NCBI GenBank assembly: GCA_947063875.1
Contig: CAMSTY010000009.1
Span: 1-64,000, forward strand
Length of the DNA: 64,000 nucleotides
Source: an uncultured bacterium
GTDB taxonomy: Bacteria; Bacillota; Clostridia; Lachnospirales; Lachnospiraceae
Direction: 5' to 3'
Shown: positions 8,647 through 17,478 of the stretch, piece by piece
Layout: every line of letters starts with the position of its first letter
How positions within the stretch are numbered: the first letter of the stretch is position 1
Made by a program: the position numbers and the translations under genes
The notes under the pieces: generated by a model
The model's database searches: none
What the model saw: the letters and a program-made list of their open reading frames with translations, nothing else
What the model was told of the DNA's origin: nothing

Positions 8647-9876
8647 TTATCTTACAAAGTCAAACAGAGAAGAACTCATAAGCTTGGAGCCTACCTGGAG
8701 AGCAGCATTGTATGAATATTGGTTGTTGAACATCTCCATGATTGCCTGATAGGGATCGGCGCCTAAGGTGTCCTTGTACTGCTCTGTCAGCGAGTCCTCG
8801 ATGGAATCAAGACGTGTGGAAGTCTCCTCCAAAAGCTTATATTTGTTTCCCAAATCGGAATAAGTGGTGCTGACCGTATGCTCGGTGACAGTCATGCGAT
8901 CTATGGTAGTGCCAAGACGGTCGTCCAGGAGATCCTTGGCGGCGGCTTTGTCGCTGGCGGGATCATCCACCGTCTTCTGGTAATCATCGATGGCGAGGAT
9001 CGCACGGCCAATGAGGGCGATAGGACTTTCGTTCATCTCCTTCATAATCCTGTCGGAAGCAGCGGTGCCTCCCTGCTTATCCAGTGACCGTACCGCATCG
9101 GAATTGAGTCCGGTCAGTACATTCAGGCCGCCGGTATAGGTGTCTAAGAGCGTACTGTAGTCACGGATGTCGCCGTAACCGAGATCAATCCGGCCCTGCT
9201 CGCTCATAGCGCGGACCAACTGCCCCTGGGCCTCGGCGTCTGTCATGGCAGTCCCATCCGGCTTCGTCGCCGAAAGCTGGAATGCAAAATCCTCAGGGGT
9301 CTTGCCATCCGACGTATATTTTAACTGAAATTCCGTCACGCCGCTGTCTCCGGGGAAAGTGTGGCGGTAAGTCAAGGTTACGCTGTTCTTTTCGGTATCT
9401 GCAGCGCCGTCAGGATGGGACAAATCAATATCCAGGGCAAACGGGGTGGTGGACACATCGTTGCCGCCATATACGTAGAAATCCTGATACTGCGTATTCA
9501 GGTCATTGGCAATGGTCCTTACCTTCTGCATCAGATCCTCTTTGATCGTCTGGATGTCATGCTCGCCGGTGGTGGTGGCAGTTTTGCCGTATTGCACCTG
9601 AACCTTGGCACGGGAGAGGGTAAGCTGAATATCGCGCGCCCCTAATTCCTGCTGATAGAGACGATTCTTGACATCCGTCAGAAGCGTATTCTTGGACAGG
9701 GTATCCTGGTACTGGCCGTCGATCTTCTGGCCGGTATAATAAGCCAGAGGATTTTCGGCGGCGCTCTCATAGGCGGCCCCGCTGGTGATCTTTGTCATAC
9801 TCTTGTTAAGTCTTAAGTGGACATCGTTAACGGAAGAGGTAAACTTCCGGTAAGTGGATGGTGTGGTTACTCGCAT
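8647..9876 (-). CDS. flgL: Flagellar hook-filament junction protein FlgL (HAP3)
   Basis: FlgL forms the second ring between hook and filament. The N-terminus MRVTTPSTYRKFTSSVNDVH is followed by the conserved leucine-rich coiled coil and the pattern SAAENPLAYY. The C-terminus (YNAALQVGSKLMSSSLFDFV) is the matching coiled-coil arm. The 409-residue length is within the usual range; the variable middle (about 130-300) is exposed. It follows flgK with a short gap, and GGAGG lies before the ATG. It is exported through the flagellar secretion system, with no cleaved signal. Confidence 0.94.
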   Translation of the reverse strand: MRVTTPSTYRKFTSSVNDVHLRLNKSMTKITSGAAYESAAENPLAYYTGQKIDGQYQDTLSKNTLLTDVKNRLYQQELGARDIQLTLSRAKVQVQYGKTATTTGEHDIQTIKEDLMQKVRTIANDLNTQYQDFYVYGGNDVSTTPFALDIDLSHPDGAADTEKNSVTLTYRHTFPGDSGVTEFQLKYTSDGKTPEDFAFQLSATKPDGTAMTDAEAQGQLVRAMSEQGRIDLGYGDIRDYSTLLDTYTGGLNVLTGLNSDAVRSLDKQGGTAASDRIMKEMNESPIALIGRAILAIDDYQKTVDDPASDKAAAKDLLDDRLGTTIDRMTVTEHTVSTTYSDLGNKYKLLEETSTRLDSIEDSLTEQYKDTLGADPYQAIMEMFNNQYSYNAALQVGSKLMSSSLFDFVR

Positions 9877-9908
9877 GTTGCTACCTCCGTAATTCGTTAT
9901 GGTGTTGA

Positions 9909-11774
9909 TTAACGTCCGACAAGGCCGGTGTTGTTGATCAGGATGTTCAACGCTTCATCTAATGTGGTCAGAAGACGGGAAGAAGCGTTATAAGCAGACA
10001 TAAATACCATCATGTTGGCGGCTTCCTCATCCAGGCTGATGCCGGAGATGGAATCCCGCGACTCCTGAATGCCGTTTAACACTGTGACGTTGGTCTTTAA
10101 GGCGTTTGAGTTGCTGTAAGAGTCATTGGCCAGGATCGTTGCAGTGTAGTTTGTAAAATCAGAGAAGGAGTTGTCTTTCAGCTTATTCAGCAATTGCGTT
10201 ACATTTGCATCTGTGCCGTCAAGTCCGGGGATCGGGTTCCCATCCATCCCTGCAAAAATCCCACCGCTGGCCGGCCAGGATGCGCTCATTGCCTTATGGA
10301 GGTTCAGGATAGTCTCATTGGCGCTTTCCCCTGATTTGCTGACATGAACCGTGCCATTGCTCCATTCGGTGTTAACGCCGATATTGCCAGCCGTAATTCC
10401 GGTGTCCGTATTGCCGTTGCGGTTGGCGATAAGGTACTGGGACTCATCTAAGTTTGCAGGGTCATTGCTGCTTCCGGCGATATTGATCTTATTGATCACG
10501 GTTGCAAAAGCTTCCGCCAGGGTATCCAGCTGTTTCCGGTAGAATTCATAGCCGTTTACGCTGTTGCCGCTGATTGTGTCGTCATCCAGATTATTGTTCT
10601 CTCCGGCTTTCCATAACATATCCAGGCTGGCCTGAAGGGAACCGGAGTCATCCGGCAGACGGGACGTACCCTGTTTGTCAGCCTCCAGAGCCACGGTATC
10701 ATTCTTTGCCGTACCTTTGAAATCGTACTTGGCAGAAGTAAAGGTGACGTGGATGTCCGTCTTGGAATAATCGTACACGGTTGGCGGGTCCGGATCATTG
10801 GCGCCGGGAGTATAGGTGTTTTTATAACCTAATTCGATATTGATGTTGCCGATATTGTCTTCTTTGTTCCCAACGGTGCCTTCCACGAGGGTGAGGCGCT
10901 GGGTGGCGCCGTTCTCATCCACATACAGCATATCCACCCGCACATCATCCGGCCAATCCCTTTTGGCATACGGATTGCCGTTGGAATCGAGATAATAGTT
11001 CTCGCTGGGGGCCGGCGTGGTGCCGTCATCCTTCAGTCCGTCGTGGTCTTTATCCTTATAGTAAGTAACCTCAATCGGGATGTAGCTGGCAAGTTCGTCC
11101 AGCAGCAGGTTGCGCTCATCCATCAACTCCAGACTTGGTTTGCCAAAAATCTGATTGTCCTTGATCTTCCGGTTCAGATTGCCGATCTGTTTTATGATAT
11201 CGTTGATTTTCTGCTCGGCGCCGTTCTGGGTGGTGCTGGAACCGTCCAGGCGGGTGTATTCATCCTTCTCGGCTTCGGTGATCTTGCGGTCGGCGTCATT
11301 CAGCATATTGGTCAGCGCCTGGATACGGGCGCGGAGTTCCGACTCAAAGATCGGGTCATTAATCTTGGACGCGTCCTGCATGTTGAGCAGGGTGCTTTCA
11401 ATATTGCCAAATGCTTTGCGGATACCCTCGATCTCTGACTCGTCGAAGATACCGGCCAGACGGTTAAGAGCCGTCTGAATCCCGTCCGTATACCCGGACC
11501 TCTGGATCTGATCCCGGTACTGGGCATCCAGATAGGGGTCGCGCAGCTGGGTAATCGCATCCATATGCACACCAAAACCTACGCTTGTTTCAGAACCGTT
11601 GGAATAGAAAGCGATCGGGTTGGTATAATTCAGGCTGGATGTCTTAAGCGCCTGCCTGGTGTAGCCAGGCGTGTTCATATTGGAAAGGTTCTGGCCGACA
11701 ATATCCAACCGCTTCTGATTCGCCTGCAGGGCGGAATAGGCGGTTGAAAATCCGGCGAAAGTTGCTCGCAGCAT
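9909..11774 (-). CDS. flgK: Flagellar hook-filament junction protein FlgK (HAP1)
   Basis: FlgK is the first junction protein on the hook. The N-terminus (FAGFSTAYSALQANQKRLDI, then GQNLSNMNTPGYTRQ) is the canonical flagellar rod/hook-type sequence. The C-terminus (YNASSRLLTTLDEALNILIN) is the partner coil. The 621 residues include a long insert at about 170-400. I start at ATG 11774, behind GGAGG; an in-frame TTG at 11789 overlaps that ribosome site and is unlikely. The gene follows flgN, its likely chaperone, in the flgM operon. Confidence 0.95.
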   Translation of the reverse strand: MLRATFAGFSTAYSALQANQKRLDIVGQNLSNMNTPGYTRQALKTSSLNYTNPIAFYSNGSETSVGFGVHMDAITQLRDPYLDAQYRDQIQRSGYTDGIQTALNRLAGIFDESEIEGIRKAFGNIESTLLNMQDASKINDPIFESELRARIQALTNMLNDADRKITEAEKDEYTRLDGSSTTQNGAEQKINDIIKQIGNLNRKIKDNQIFGKPSLELMDERNLLLDELASYIPIEVTYYKDKDHDGLKDDGTTPAPSENYYLDSNGNPYAKRDWPDDVRVDMLYVDENGATQRLTLVEGTVGNKEDNIGNINIELGYKNTYTPGANDPDPPTVYDYSKTDIHVTFTSAKYDFKGTAKNDTVALEADKQGTSRLPDDSGSLQASLDMLWKAGENNNLDDDTISGNSVNGYEFYRKQLDTLAEAFATVINKINIAGSSNDPANLDESQYLIANRNGNTDTGITAGNIGVNTEWSNGTVHVSKSGESANETILNLHKAMSASWPASGGIFAGMDGNPIPGLDGTDANVTQLLNKLKDNSFSDFTNYTATILANDSYSNSNALKTNVTVLNGIQESRDSISGISLDEEAANMMVFMSAYNASSRLLTTLDEALNILINNTGLVGR

Positions 11775-11825
11775 AATCTCATCCTCCAAATGTTTCTTCT
11801 ATAATATAGTGCAAACAGGAATGTA

Positions 11826-12308
11826 TCAGACGTATCTGTTGTGCAGCTTGGAATGTAAGGGAGAATCCAAGGTGACATTCCCTGTATTGTCATAAGAACC
11901 GCCTTGCTTTCTTGCAATGGCGATCTCAAGTTCGTGAATCCTTGTGCCGAGAATCTTTTCTGAGGCGTCACGGGCGGACTTCAGTCGTTTCAGCTGCCGT
12001 TCCAGATCCAGAAAGAGAGGACTCAAATAGGCGCCCTGCCCGGAATCCGCCTTCTCCAGGATCTGCCGGAAGGTAAGGGACTTCCACCCCAAAGCGTCCG
12101 CCAGACGCATCCTGCGCTGCTCCAGTCCGCGAAGCTTGAGAATGGCGGCCTGCTCCTCCTGGATAAAGCTGTCCATCAGATAATGGCGCTTATCCGTGGC
12201 GGCCGACGCTTTCTCTTCCTCAATACGGGCAATATTCTCCGCTGTGCCGGTCAGTTCCCGGATCACAGAGGCAAATTCTTCCAATGATTCCTGTGTCGTA
12301 TGGTCCAT
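11826..12308 (-). CDS. flgN: FlgN-family flagellar chaperone
   Basis: FlgN-type chaperones bind FlgK and FlgL and deliver them to the export gate. This 160-residue product is predicted to be all helical with long coiled coils, without membrane segments. It carries the pattern in which a central R-x-x-R-M-R-L-A-D-A-L-G-W segment appears, common in Firmicute FlgN. It lies between flgM and flgK, the standard position. I use ATG 12308; a TTG one codon upstream is an alternative, and the GGGAG is rather far from both. Confidence 0.85.
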   Translation of the reverse strand: MDHTTQESLEEFASVIRELTGTAENIARIEEEKASAATDKRHYLMDSFIQEEQAAILKLRGLEQRRMRLADALGWKSLTFRQILEKADSGQGAYLSPLFLDLERQLKRLKSARDASEKILGTRIHELEIAIARKQGGSYDNTGNVTLDSPLHSKLHNRYV

Positions 12309-12346
12309 CAATATTCTTGCAAACTCCCTTCTATCCGGTTCCGCCT

Positions 12347-12649
12347 TCAGCTCAGGCCAAGGATCCGTCCGGCGATCCTCTGGGCGTCCGGCTGATATGT
12401 GCCGTCGGTGACCCTGCGGCCAAGTTCCTGCACACGCTCCTGGCTGGCCCCGGTGCCAAGTTGGGCCGTGGTCCGGCGTGCAAGCATACGCGCAAAGCTT
12501 TCGTCATCATCCTGTGCAGACTGTGCCCTCCGAATATTTACCGTATCATAATCGCCCTTTACCGCCGCGGCAGGGACCGAGCGCTTGCGCGGAGCAGGCA
12601 CTGGCGTGCGGTAAGGCTGGCTGTTCATGGTCTGGAATATAACGTTCAT
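12347..12649 (-). CDS. flgM: Anti-sigma-28 (SigD) factor FlgM
   Basis: FlgM holds the flagellar sigma factor inactive until the hook is complete. The 100-residue product has the basic, disordered N-terminal half and the C-terminal helix pair typical of FlgM, ending RVQELGRRVTDGTYQPDAQR and a short tail. I start at ATG 12649, behind a strong GGGAGGT. The longer open frame to 12727 runs through the SigD promoter, so it is unlikely. This gene heads the operon flgM-flgN-flgK-flgL-DUF6470-fliW-csrA and is controlled by the sigma factor it inhibits, a usual feedback loop. Confidence 0.88.
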   Translation of the reverse strand: MNVIFQTMNSQPYRTPVPAPRKRSVPAAAVKGDYDTVNIRRAQSAQDDDESFARMLARRTTAQLGTGASQERVQELGRRVTDGTYQPDAQRIAGRILGLS

Positions 12650-12694
12650 AGCTACCTCCCTTCTGTGAATGCAGGTAAATCCTATATGCTTTGA

Positions 12695-12721
12695 ATATCG
12701 GCATTTTTTGGCGGAATATAA
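12695..12721 (-). promoter_or_regulatory. SigD (sigma-28) promoter for the flgM-csrA operon
   Basis: On the minus strand there is TTAT, 15 bases, then a perfect GCCGATAT. It lies about 45 bases before the flgM start. The same pattern occurs at the other flagellar and chemotaxis transcription units in this window. Confidence 0.8.
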
Positions 12722-12827
12722 CCTCAAACCGATAAGTTTTTCCGCAAAAAAGAGGAAATATCTTGTGCAAACAGTAAAAAACGAATATAATAACAGGTAG
12801 AAAAAGCGCGCACGGCATAGGATAAGG

Positions 12828-12854
12828 TTATGATTTGCAAAAGTGCGCCGATAT
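12828..12854 (+). promoter_or_regulatory. SigD promoter for the FliK-like operon
   Basis: TTAT at 12828, a 15-base spacer and a perfect GCCGATAT at 12847. The transcription start would be near 12861, giving a short leader of about 45 bases before the ATG at 12907. It diverges from the flgM promoter. Confidence 0.82.
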
Positions 12855-12906
12855 ATATATGATAGTGATAATGGAATGACTTATAAAGATACAAGCTGGA
12901 GGACAT

Positions 12907-14337
12907 ATGTCAAATATCTTACAGGTAACCACGCCGAATCTGAATATGGATAACCGGAATATCCTGAACCCGCAGGACCCCAGGCAGGCAGGCCAGGCGA
13001 TTCACAATCCGGTCGATCCTACCCGTGTGGTCCGCGCGGACGGCAAGGATGGGGAACAGACCGGCAACAGTACCCAGGATGACCTGTTTAGCGCTGTTAA
13101 TTATGACAGCAATTACGGCGCCTTTGTCAAAGGACTGGGGGAGAATGGGAACCTCTCCGCTGTGATGGAGCGTCTGCTGTTTGGCGATATGGCAGGGCTG
13201 CGGGGGGCGGACCAGGCGGAAGTGAGCGCGCTGGTGGAGCGTTTCCTGATGTCCATGCGCATGGATTCTCCTCAGGATTTGCTGGAGTATCTGCAGGGGC
13301 AAGGGGAATTGCAGGCAAGATTTTCCGGGGACTTTTTCAATCGGCTGCGGTCCGTATTGGCGCAGAGTCCTTCGGAACGTCTGAAGGAAGCCGTATTGAA
13401 TTTTTTGAAAGGATATAATGATTATTCTTCGGGGGCGCACCTTTTGCAGCAGATGCGCGCCCTGACGGACGATATTGAGCAGCTTCTTCTCCGCGCCTAC
13501 CGGGAGGAGTTCCGGGGACTGGCGGATTCCATGAACTGGGACGCGGCTAATGGGGATACGGAAGAGAACGCCGGGGTCCTCAACCAGAGGCTGATCCCGT
13601 TTCTTTCGTCTTATGTGTCAAGGACCCATGATTACGGAGCGGTGCGTGAGGCGGCCATGCTCCTGATTTTTCATGCCGTGCGATACCAGAACGGCGGGAA
13701 AGGGCATCTGTTTGAGATGTTTGACAGCATGCTTGGCATCCGGGATTTTGCCCGGCTCTTTAAGGGAGACGCCGACGCGGACCTGGAGCAGCTTCTGGCG
13801 GCCGGTTCCCGGGAGGCGCATCCGTCATTGTCGGAGTTTGCCGACAGCCTGTCCGCCCTTTTGTTAAAGGGGGCCAATGGGCATGGCGGCCTGGAGAACG
13901 TACAGCAGTTTTACAATATTATGAACGGGATGCTTATTAACGAGAGCGTGTTTATGCCGCTTCTCCATTTTGTCCTTCCTTTCCAGTATGAGGAGAACAA
14001 TGTGATGTCGGAGATGTGGGTGGACCCGGATGCAAAGAAGGACTATGAGGATGAGCCGCGCAAGATCAAGCTTTTCCTGAAGTTTGACATCCAGACCTTG
14101 GGGAAGTTTGAACTGCTGATGACTTTGCAGGACAGACAGTCCCGGGTTCAGCTTTTTGTGCCGCCGCAGCTGGCAAAGCAGGATAAGAAGATCCAGACAG
14201 AGGTGGCGGACATCCTGAAGAAGAACGGGCTCCGTTTCAGCCAGCTTATGATCCGCGAGCGGGTCCGTGACCGGCGGGGGGGTGAGGTGTTTCCGGAGAT
14301 CCGGGAGAAGGAGAGGACGATCAATGTCAGAATTTGA
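12907..14337 (+). CDS. FliK-like flagellar hook-length control protein
   Basis: A 476-residue protein of the flagellar export system. The N-terminal 40 residues are polar and disordered, fitting an export signal. A helical middle follows. The C-terminal 100 residues (KLFLKFDIQTLGKFELLMTL, then VQLFVPPQLA and a helix-strand end) match the beta-alpha pattern of the FliK/Flg_hook C-terminal domain, which talks to FlhB. The gene after it encodes an FlhB-like cytoplasmic domain, which supports the reading. The ribosome site is TGGAGGAC. It starts the SigD operon. Confidence is moderate because FliK is poorly conserved. Confidence 0.65.
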   Translation: MSNILQVTTPNLNMDNRNILNPQDPRQAGQAIHNPVDPTRVVRADGKDGEQTGNSTQDDLFSAVNYDSNYGAFVKGLGENGNLSAVMERLLFGDMAGLRGADQAEVSALVERFLMSMRMDSPQDLLEYLQGQGELQARFSGDFFNRLRSVLAQSPSERLKEAVLNFLKGYNDYSSGAHLLQQMRALTDDIEQLLLRAYREEFRGLADSMNWDAANGDTEENAGVLNQRLIPFLSSYVSRTHDYGAVREAAMLLIFHAVRYQNGGKGHLFEMFDSMLGIRDFARLFKGDADADLEQLLAAGSREAHPSLSEFADSLSALLLKGANGHGGLENVQQFYNIMNGMLINESVFMPLLHFVLPFQYEENNVMSEMWVDPDAKKDYEDEPRKIKLFLKFDIQTLGKFELLMTLQDRQSRVQLFVPPQLAKQDKKIQTEVADILKKNGLRFSQLMIRERVRDRRGGEVFPEIREKERTINVRI

Positions 14338-14689
14338 TGATTTGATGCGGCAGAAAGCGGTCGCTTTAAAATACAATCCGGATAAGAACGGCGCCCCGGT
14401 GATTGTCGCCTCTGGTATGGGGTACCTGGCGGAGAAGATCACCGAGACCGCCATGGAGGCAGGCGTGCCGGTATATGAGGACGCGTCCCTGGCTACGCTG
14501 CTGACGCAGCTGCAGCTGGGAGCGGAGATTCCCAAGGAATTGTATCAGGCGATTGTGGATATCTATATTTATTTCCTGGGTTATGTGCCGGAAAAGAGCG
14601 AGGAGGCGGAAGGGGGAGAGCCTTTGCAAGAAGAGCAGGAGGCTGAGGCAAAAGGCGCAGAGGCACTACAGGACATCCCGGAGGGTTAA
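14324..14689 (+). CDS. FlhB C-terminal-domain-like protein (FlhB2/YlqH type)
   Basis: This 121-residue soluble protein matches the cytoplasmic C-terminal domain of FlhB, the specificity switch of the flagellar export gate. The visible match is AVALKYNPDKNGAPVIVASG, then GVPVYEDASLATLL and GAEIPKELYQAIVDIYIYF. The autocleavage motif NPTH and the membrane domain are absent: the protein begins just after where NPTH would lie. An acidic tail follows. It overlaps the FliK-like gene by 14 bases, with GAGAGGA upstream of the ATG. Such stand-alone domains are known in Firmicutes, with unclear function. Confidence 0.75.
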   Translation: MSEFDDLMRQKAVALKYNPDKNGAPVIVASGMGYLAEKITETAMEAGVPVYEDASLATLLTQLQLGAEIPKELYQAIVDIYIYFLGYVPEKSEEAEGGEPLQEEQEAEAKGAEALQDIPEG

Positions 14690-14720
14690 GGGATCAATTA
14701 CCGTCAGACAGGAGGATTTT

Positions 14721-16103
14721 ATGGTTGATAAGTTAAAGAGACGCGTGGCGTTGCTTCTTGTAGCATGCAGTCTGATAAGCATCTGTATGCCCGGCGAGGC
14801 GTTTGCCGCCACAAAACCGATTAACAGCGTGAGCGTGCGGGTGTCGTCCAAGCTGGAGCCGGGCAAAAGCCTGCCGGACATCACGATTGGCAGCAGTTCG
14901 GCCTCGGATGGCGGCGTTGCCGTGAGTGCAAGCAGTTCCGACTATACGCTGACAGAGGCGGAGTGGGTGGATAAGAATTCCAAGGCAGTGCTCCCTACTG
15001 ATGAGCCGAGGCTCACGGTGACCCTGGAGCCGACCGATGTGAGCGAGCGTTATTTCCTTGCCAGCTACAAGGCATCCAATGTCAAGGTCAGCGGCGGAAC
15101 CTTTGTCTCGGCGAGGCGGGATGGGGATTCTTTGGTGGTTACGCTGCGGGTGAAGCCGGTGAAGGGCGAGTACGACCCGCCGAAGGATGCCTACTGGAAT
15201 GAGAAGAATCTGGGCGAGGCGCGATGGGATAAGGCGGACAACGATTCAGGATATTATGAACTGCAGCTTTTCCGGGATGAGAAAAGCGTACATAAAGTGG
15301 CGAAGGTTTCTTCCCGAAGTTACAATTTTTACCCGTATATGACCCAGGAGGGGGAATATACCTTCAAGGTGCGCACGATTCCGGGGACCGATGACCAGAA
15401 CAAGTACGGCAAAAAGAGCGATTGGGTGGAGTCCGGGGAACTGGAGATCACGGACCGCTATGTGTCGGATGGCAAGGGCCAGCAGGCGGGCAATTCTTCC
15501 GTGGTCAAGGGCACTACGGACCCGGTGGGCTGGTTTAAGGAAAACGATACCTGGGGATACCGGTATCCGGACGGCAGCCTGTGCAGAAACGGCTGGTCGG
15601 AGATTGACGGATTGTGGTATTATTTTAATGAGGATGGAGTGATGGCTACCGGCTGGAAGCAGATTGACGGACAGCATTACTATCTGTATGATAACGGGCA
15701 GATGGCGGTAGGCTGGTCAAAGATTGGCGGTGCCTGGTATTATTTCCGCCCGGAGACAGAAGGGACCATGCCCAAAGGGGCCATGGTATCTCCCGGCTGG
15801 CGGGTGATCGGGCCGTATTATTTCTATTTCAATGAGGACGGAAGCATGTATACGGGCTGGCTGAGGGAGAGAGGGAAGCTCTATTACCTGAATACGGTGG
15901 ATAACAGCCTCCTGGGTGCGATGTTTACCGGATGGATTAACCGGGATGAGAAGACTTATTTCGCGGATTCAAACGGGGAGATTCTCGAAGGCTGGAACCA
16001 GATTGACGGAAGCTGGTATTATTTCTACCCCGGTTCCGGGGAGATGGCGCGCAATACGCAGGTTGACGGATTTACGGTCGATGAGAACGGGATCTGGCGA
16101 TGA
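14721..16103 (+). CDS. Secreted protein with CW (choline-binding-like) repeats, copy 1
   Basis: A secreted 460-residue protein. A lysine/arginine start (VDKLKRR), a hydrophobic core and GEAFAA give a clear signal peptide with a likely cut near residue 30. Residues about 30-250 form two beta-rich domains, the second resembling fibronectin type III. From about 280 on there are roughly seven repeats of the W-Y-Y-F / G-W-x-x-I-(D/G)-G kind (PF01473), which bind choline-like groups or other cell-wall or glycan ligands. The start at 14721 follows AGGAGG. The stop overlaps an upstream alternative start of copy 2. It lies in a SigD operon, so it is probably made with the flagellum. Confidence 0.8.
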   Translation: MVDKLKRRVALLLVACSLISICMPGEAFAATKPINSVSVRVSSKLEPGKSLPDITIGSSSASDGGVAVSASSSDYTLTEAEWVDKNSKAVLPTDEPRLTVTLEPTDVSERYFLASYKASNVKVSGGTFVSARRDGDSLVVTLRVKPVKGEYDPPKDAYWNEKNLGEARWDKADNDSGYYELQLFRDEKSVHKVAKVSSRSYNFYPYMTQEGEYTFKVRTIPGTDDQNKYGKKSDWVESGELEITDRYVSDGKGQQAGNSSVVKGTTDPVGWFKENDTWGYRYPDGSLCRNGWSEIDGLWYYFNEDGVMATGWKQIDGQHYYLYDNGQMAVGWSKIGGAWYYFRPETEGTMPKGAMVSPGWRVIGPYYFYFNEDGSMYTGWLRERGKLYYLNTVDNSLLGAMFTGWINRDEKTYFADSNGEILEGWNQIDGSWYYFYPGSGEMARNTQVDGFTVDENGIWR

Positions 16104-16144
16104 CGGTTTTGCAAAGACCGGTGAGAGGAAAGGACAGACGGAGA

Positions 16145-17443
16145 ATGCAGAAAGTTTGGATAACAGGCCGCAGGAGAGCAGCGGCTAAGGCGGGGGCATG
16201 CCTGATAGCGGCGTTTGTCCTTGCCGTGGCAGGGAGAGGCAGGGCAAGTTATGGGGCGGATTCCAGTGTGGTTGAGAGTGTGACCGTTACGCTGAAGGCT
16301 GCGTTCGGTGAGCCGGAAGAGATTCCGGAACCGGAGATCACCGTCAGCGGGAAGGGGTGCAGCCTGGGGGATGTCCAGTTTCGGACCGACTACGACAAGT
16401 GGAAGCCGGGAAAGAAGGTGCGGGTGGAGATCACGGTGAATGCCGACGAAGGAAAGGTGTTCCCGACTTCTCTGAACCGTTCTCAATGTAAGGTGTCAGG
16501 AGCGGATTTTGTTTCGGCCAAGGCGCTGGATGACGGTACGCTTCAGGTAAAGGTGGACTACAAGCCGATAACGGTTTTGGGAGACACCTCGGAGGCAGGC
16601 TGGAGTTCGTCGCGCAGACGTGCGGTCTGGAAAGCCGTGGACTATGCGCCGGGATATTCCCTGGTGCTGTACGGCGACAATAAGGTGATCAAGCGGCTTA
16701 CGGTGAACGGCGCGAATTCCTGCAACCTGACGGAATATATGGATGATGTGGATAAGACCTATTACTATGAGGTGAAGGCGATCCCGATCACGTCGGATGA
16801 GAAGAAATATCTGAAAGAAGGCGCTTTTATCACTTCCTCGGACCAGGAGTTTGACGCAGACGACTGGGAAAACTGGAACAATGAAAGCAGCAGCGCCGGC
16901 GGCAGCGCCAGTACCAGCAGTTCGCCCGGCAGCGGCAGCCAGGGCCCGGGCGGGACCGGCGACGGCGGCGCAATCCGGGGGAACAATTATGTTTTGCCGG
17001 ATGGAAGAAAGGCGGCCAATACCTGGAAGAAAGTCTCCAACCAGTGGTATTATTTTGACCAGAACGGAAACATGGCAAGAAACTGGCAGAATATCGGCGG
17101 CTTCTGGTATTATATGGACGGCAACGGCGTGATGCAGACGGGATGGGTCAATCCTTCGGGAGATTCCTGGTATTATCTCAACAATAACGGAGATATGTGC
17201 ACCGGATGGATTCAGCCCCGTCAGGGAGAGTGGTACTATCTGGACGCTTCCGGTTGCATGCAGCGCTACTGGGTGCAGGTGAACGGAAAGTGGTATTTTA
17301 TGAATGAAAGCGGCCGGATGCAGACGGGATGGATTACGGTCAACGAAAAGAACTATTATCTGCACAGCGATGGCAGCATGGCGGCAGATACCACCGTCAG
17401 CGGCCGGATACTGGGCGCCGACGGCGCGGAAATAAGGCAGTAA
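16145..17443 (+). CDS. Secreted protein with CW (choline-binding-like) repeats, copy 2
   Basis: This is a paralogue of the preceding gene with the same order: signal peptide (arginine-rich start, then GACLIAAFVLAVAGRG), a beta domain, a fibronectin-like domain with YYYEVKAIPI, a glycine/serine linker, and about six CW repeats (WYYFDQNGNM, WYYMDGNGVM and similar). I choose ATG 16145 because it gives a normal signal peptide. ATG 16100 would overlap the previous stop as ATGA and add 15 residues. Function is unknown. Cell-surface or flagellum-associated binding is inferred from the repeats and the operon. Confidence 0.75.
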   Translation: MQKVWITGRRRAAAKAGACLIAAFVLAVAGRGRASYGADSSVVESVTVTLKAAFGEPEEIPEPEITVSGKGCSLGDVQFRTDYDKWKPGKKVRVEITVNADEGKVFPTSLNRSQCKVSGADFVSAKALDDGTLQVKVDYKPITVLGDTSEAGWSSSRRRAVWKAVDYAPGYSLVLYGDNKVIKRLTVNGANSCNLTEYMDDVDKTYYYEVKAIPITSDEKKYLKEGAFITSSDQEFDADDWENWNNESSSAGGSASTSSSPGSGSQGPGGTGDGGAIRGNNYVLPDGRKAANTWKKVSNQWYYFDQNGNMARNWQNIGGFWYYMDGNGVMQTGWVNPSGDSWYYLNNNGDMCTGWIQPRQGEWYYLDASGCMQRYWVQVNGKWYFMNESGRMQTGWITVNEKNYYLHSDGSMAADTTVSGRILGADGAEIRQ

Positions 17444-17478
17444 TATACATTTTTGTAGAAGAAAGAGGAACAGATATT

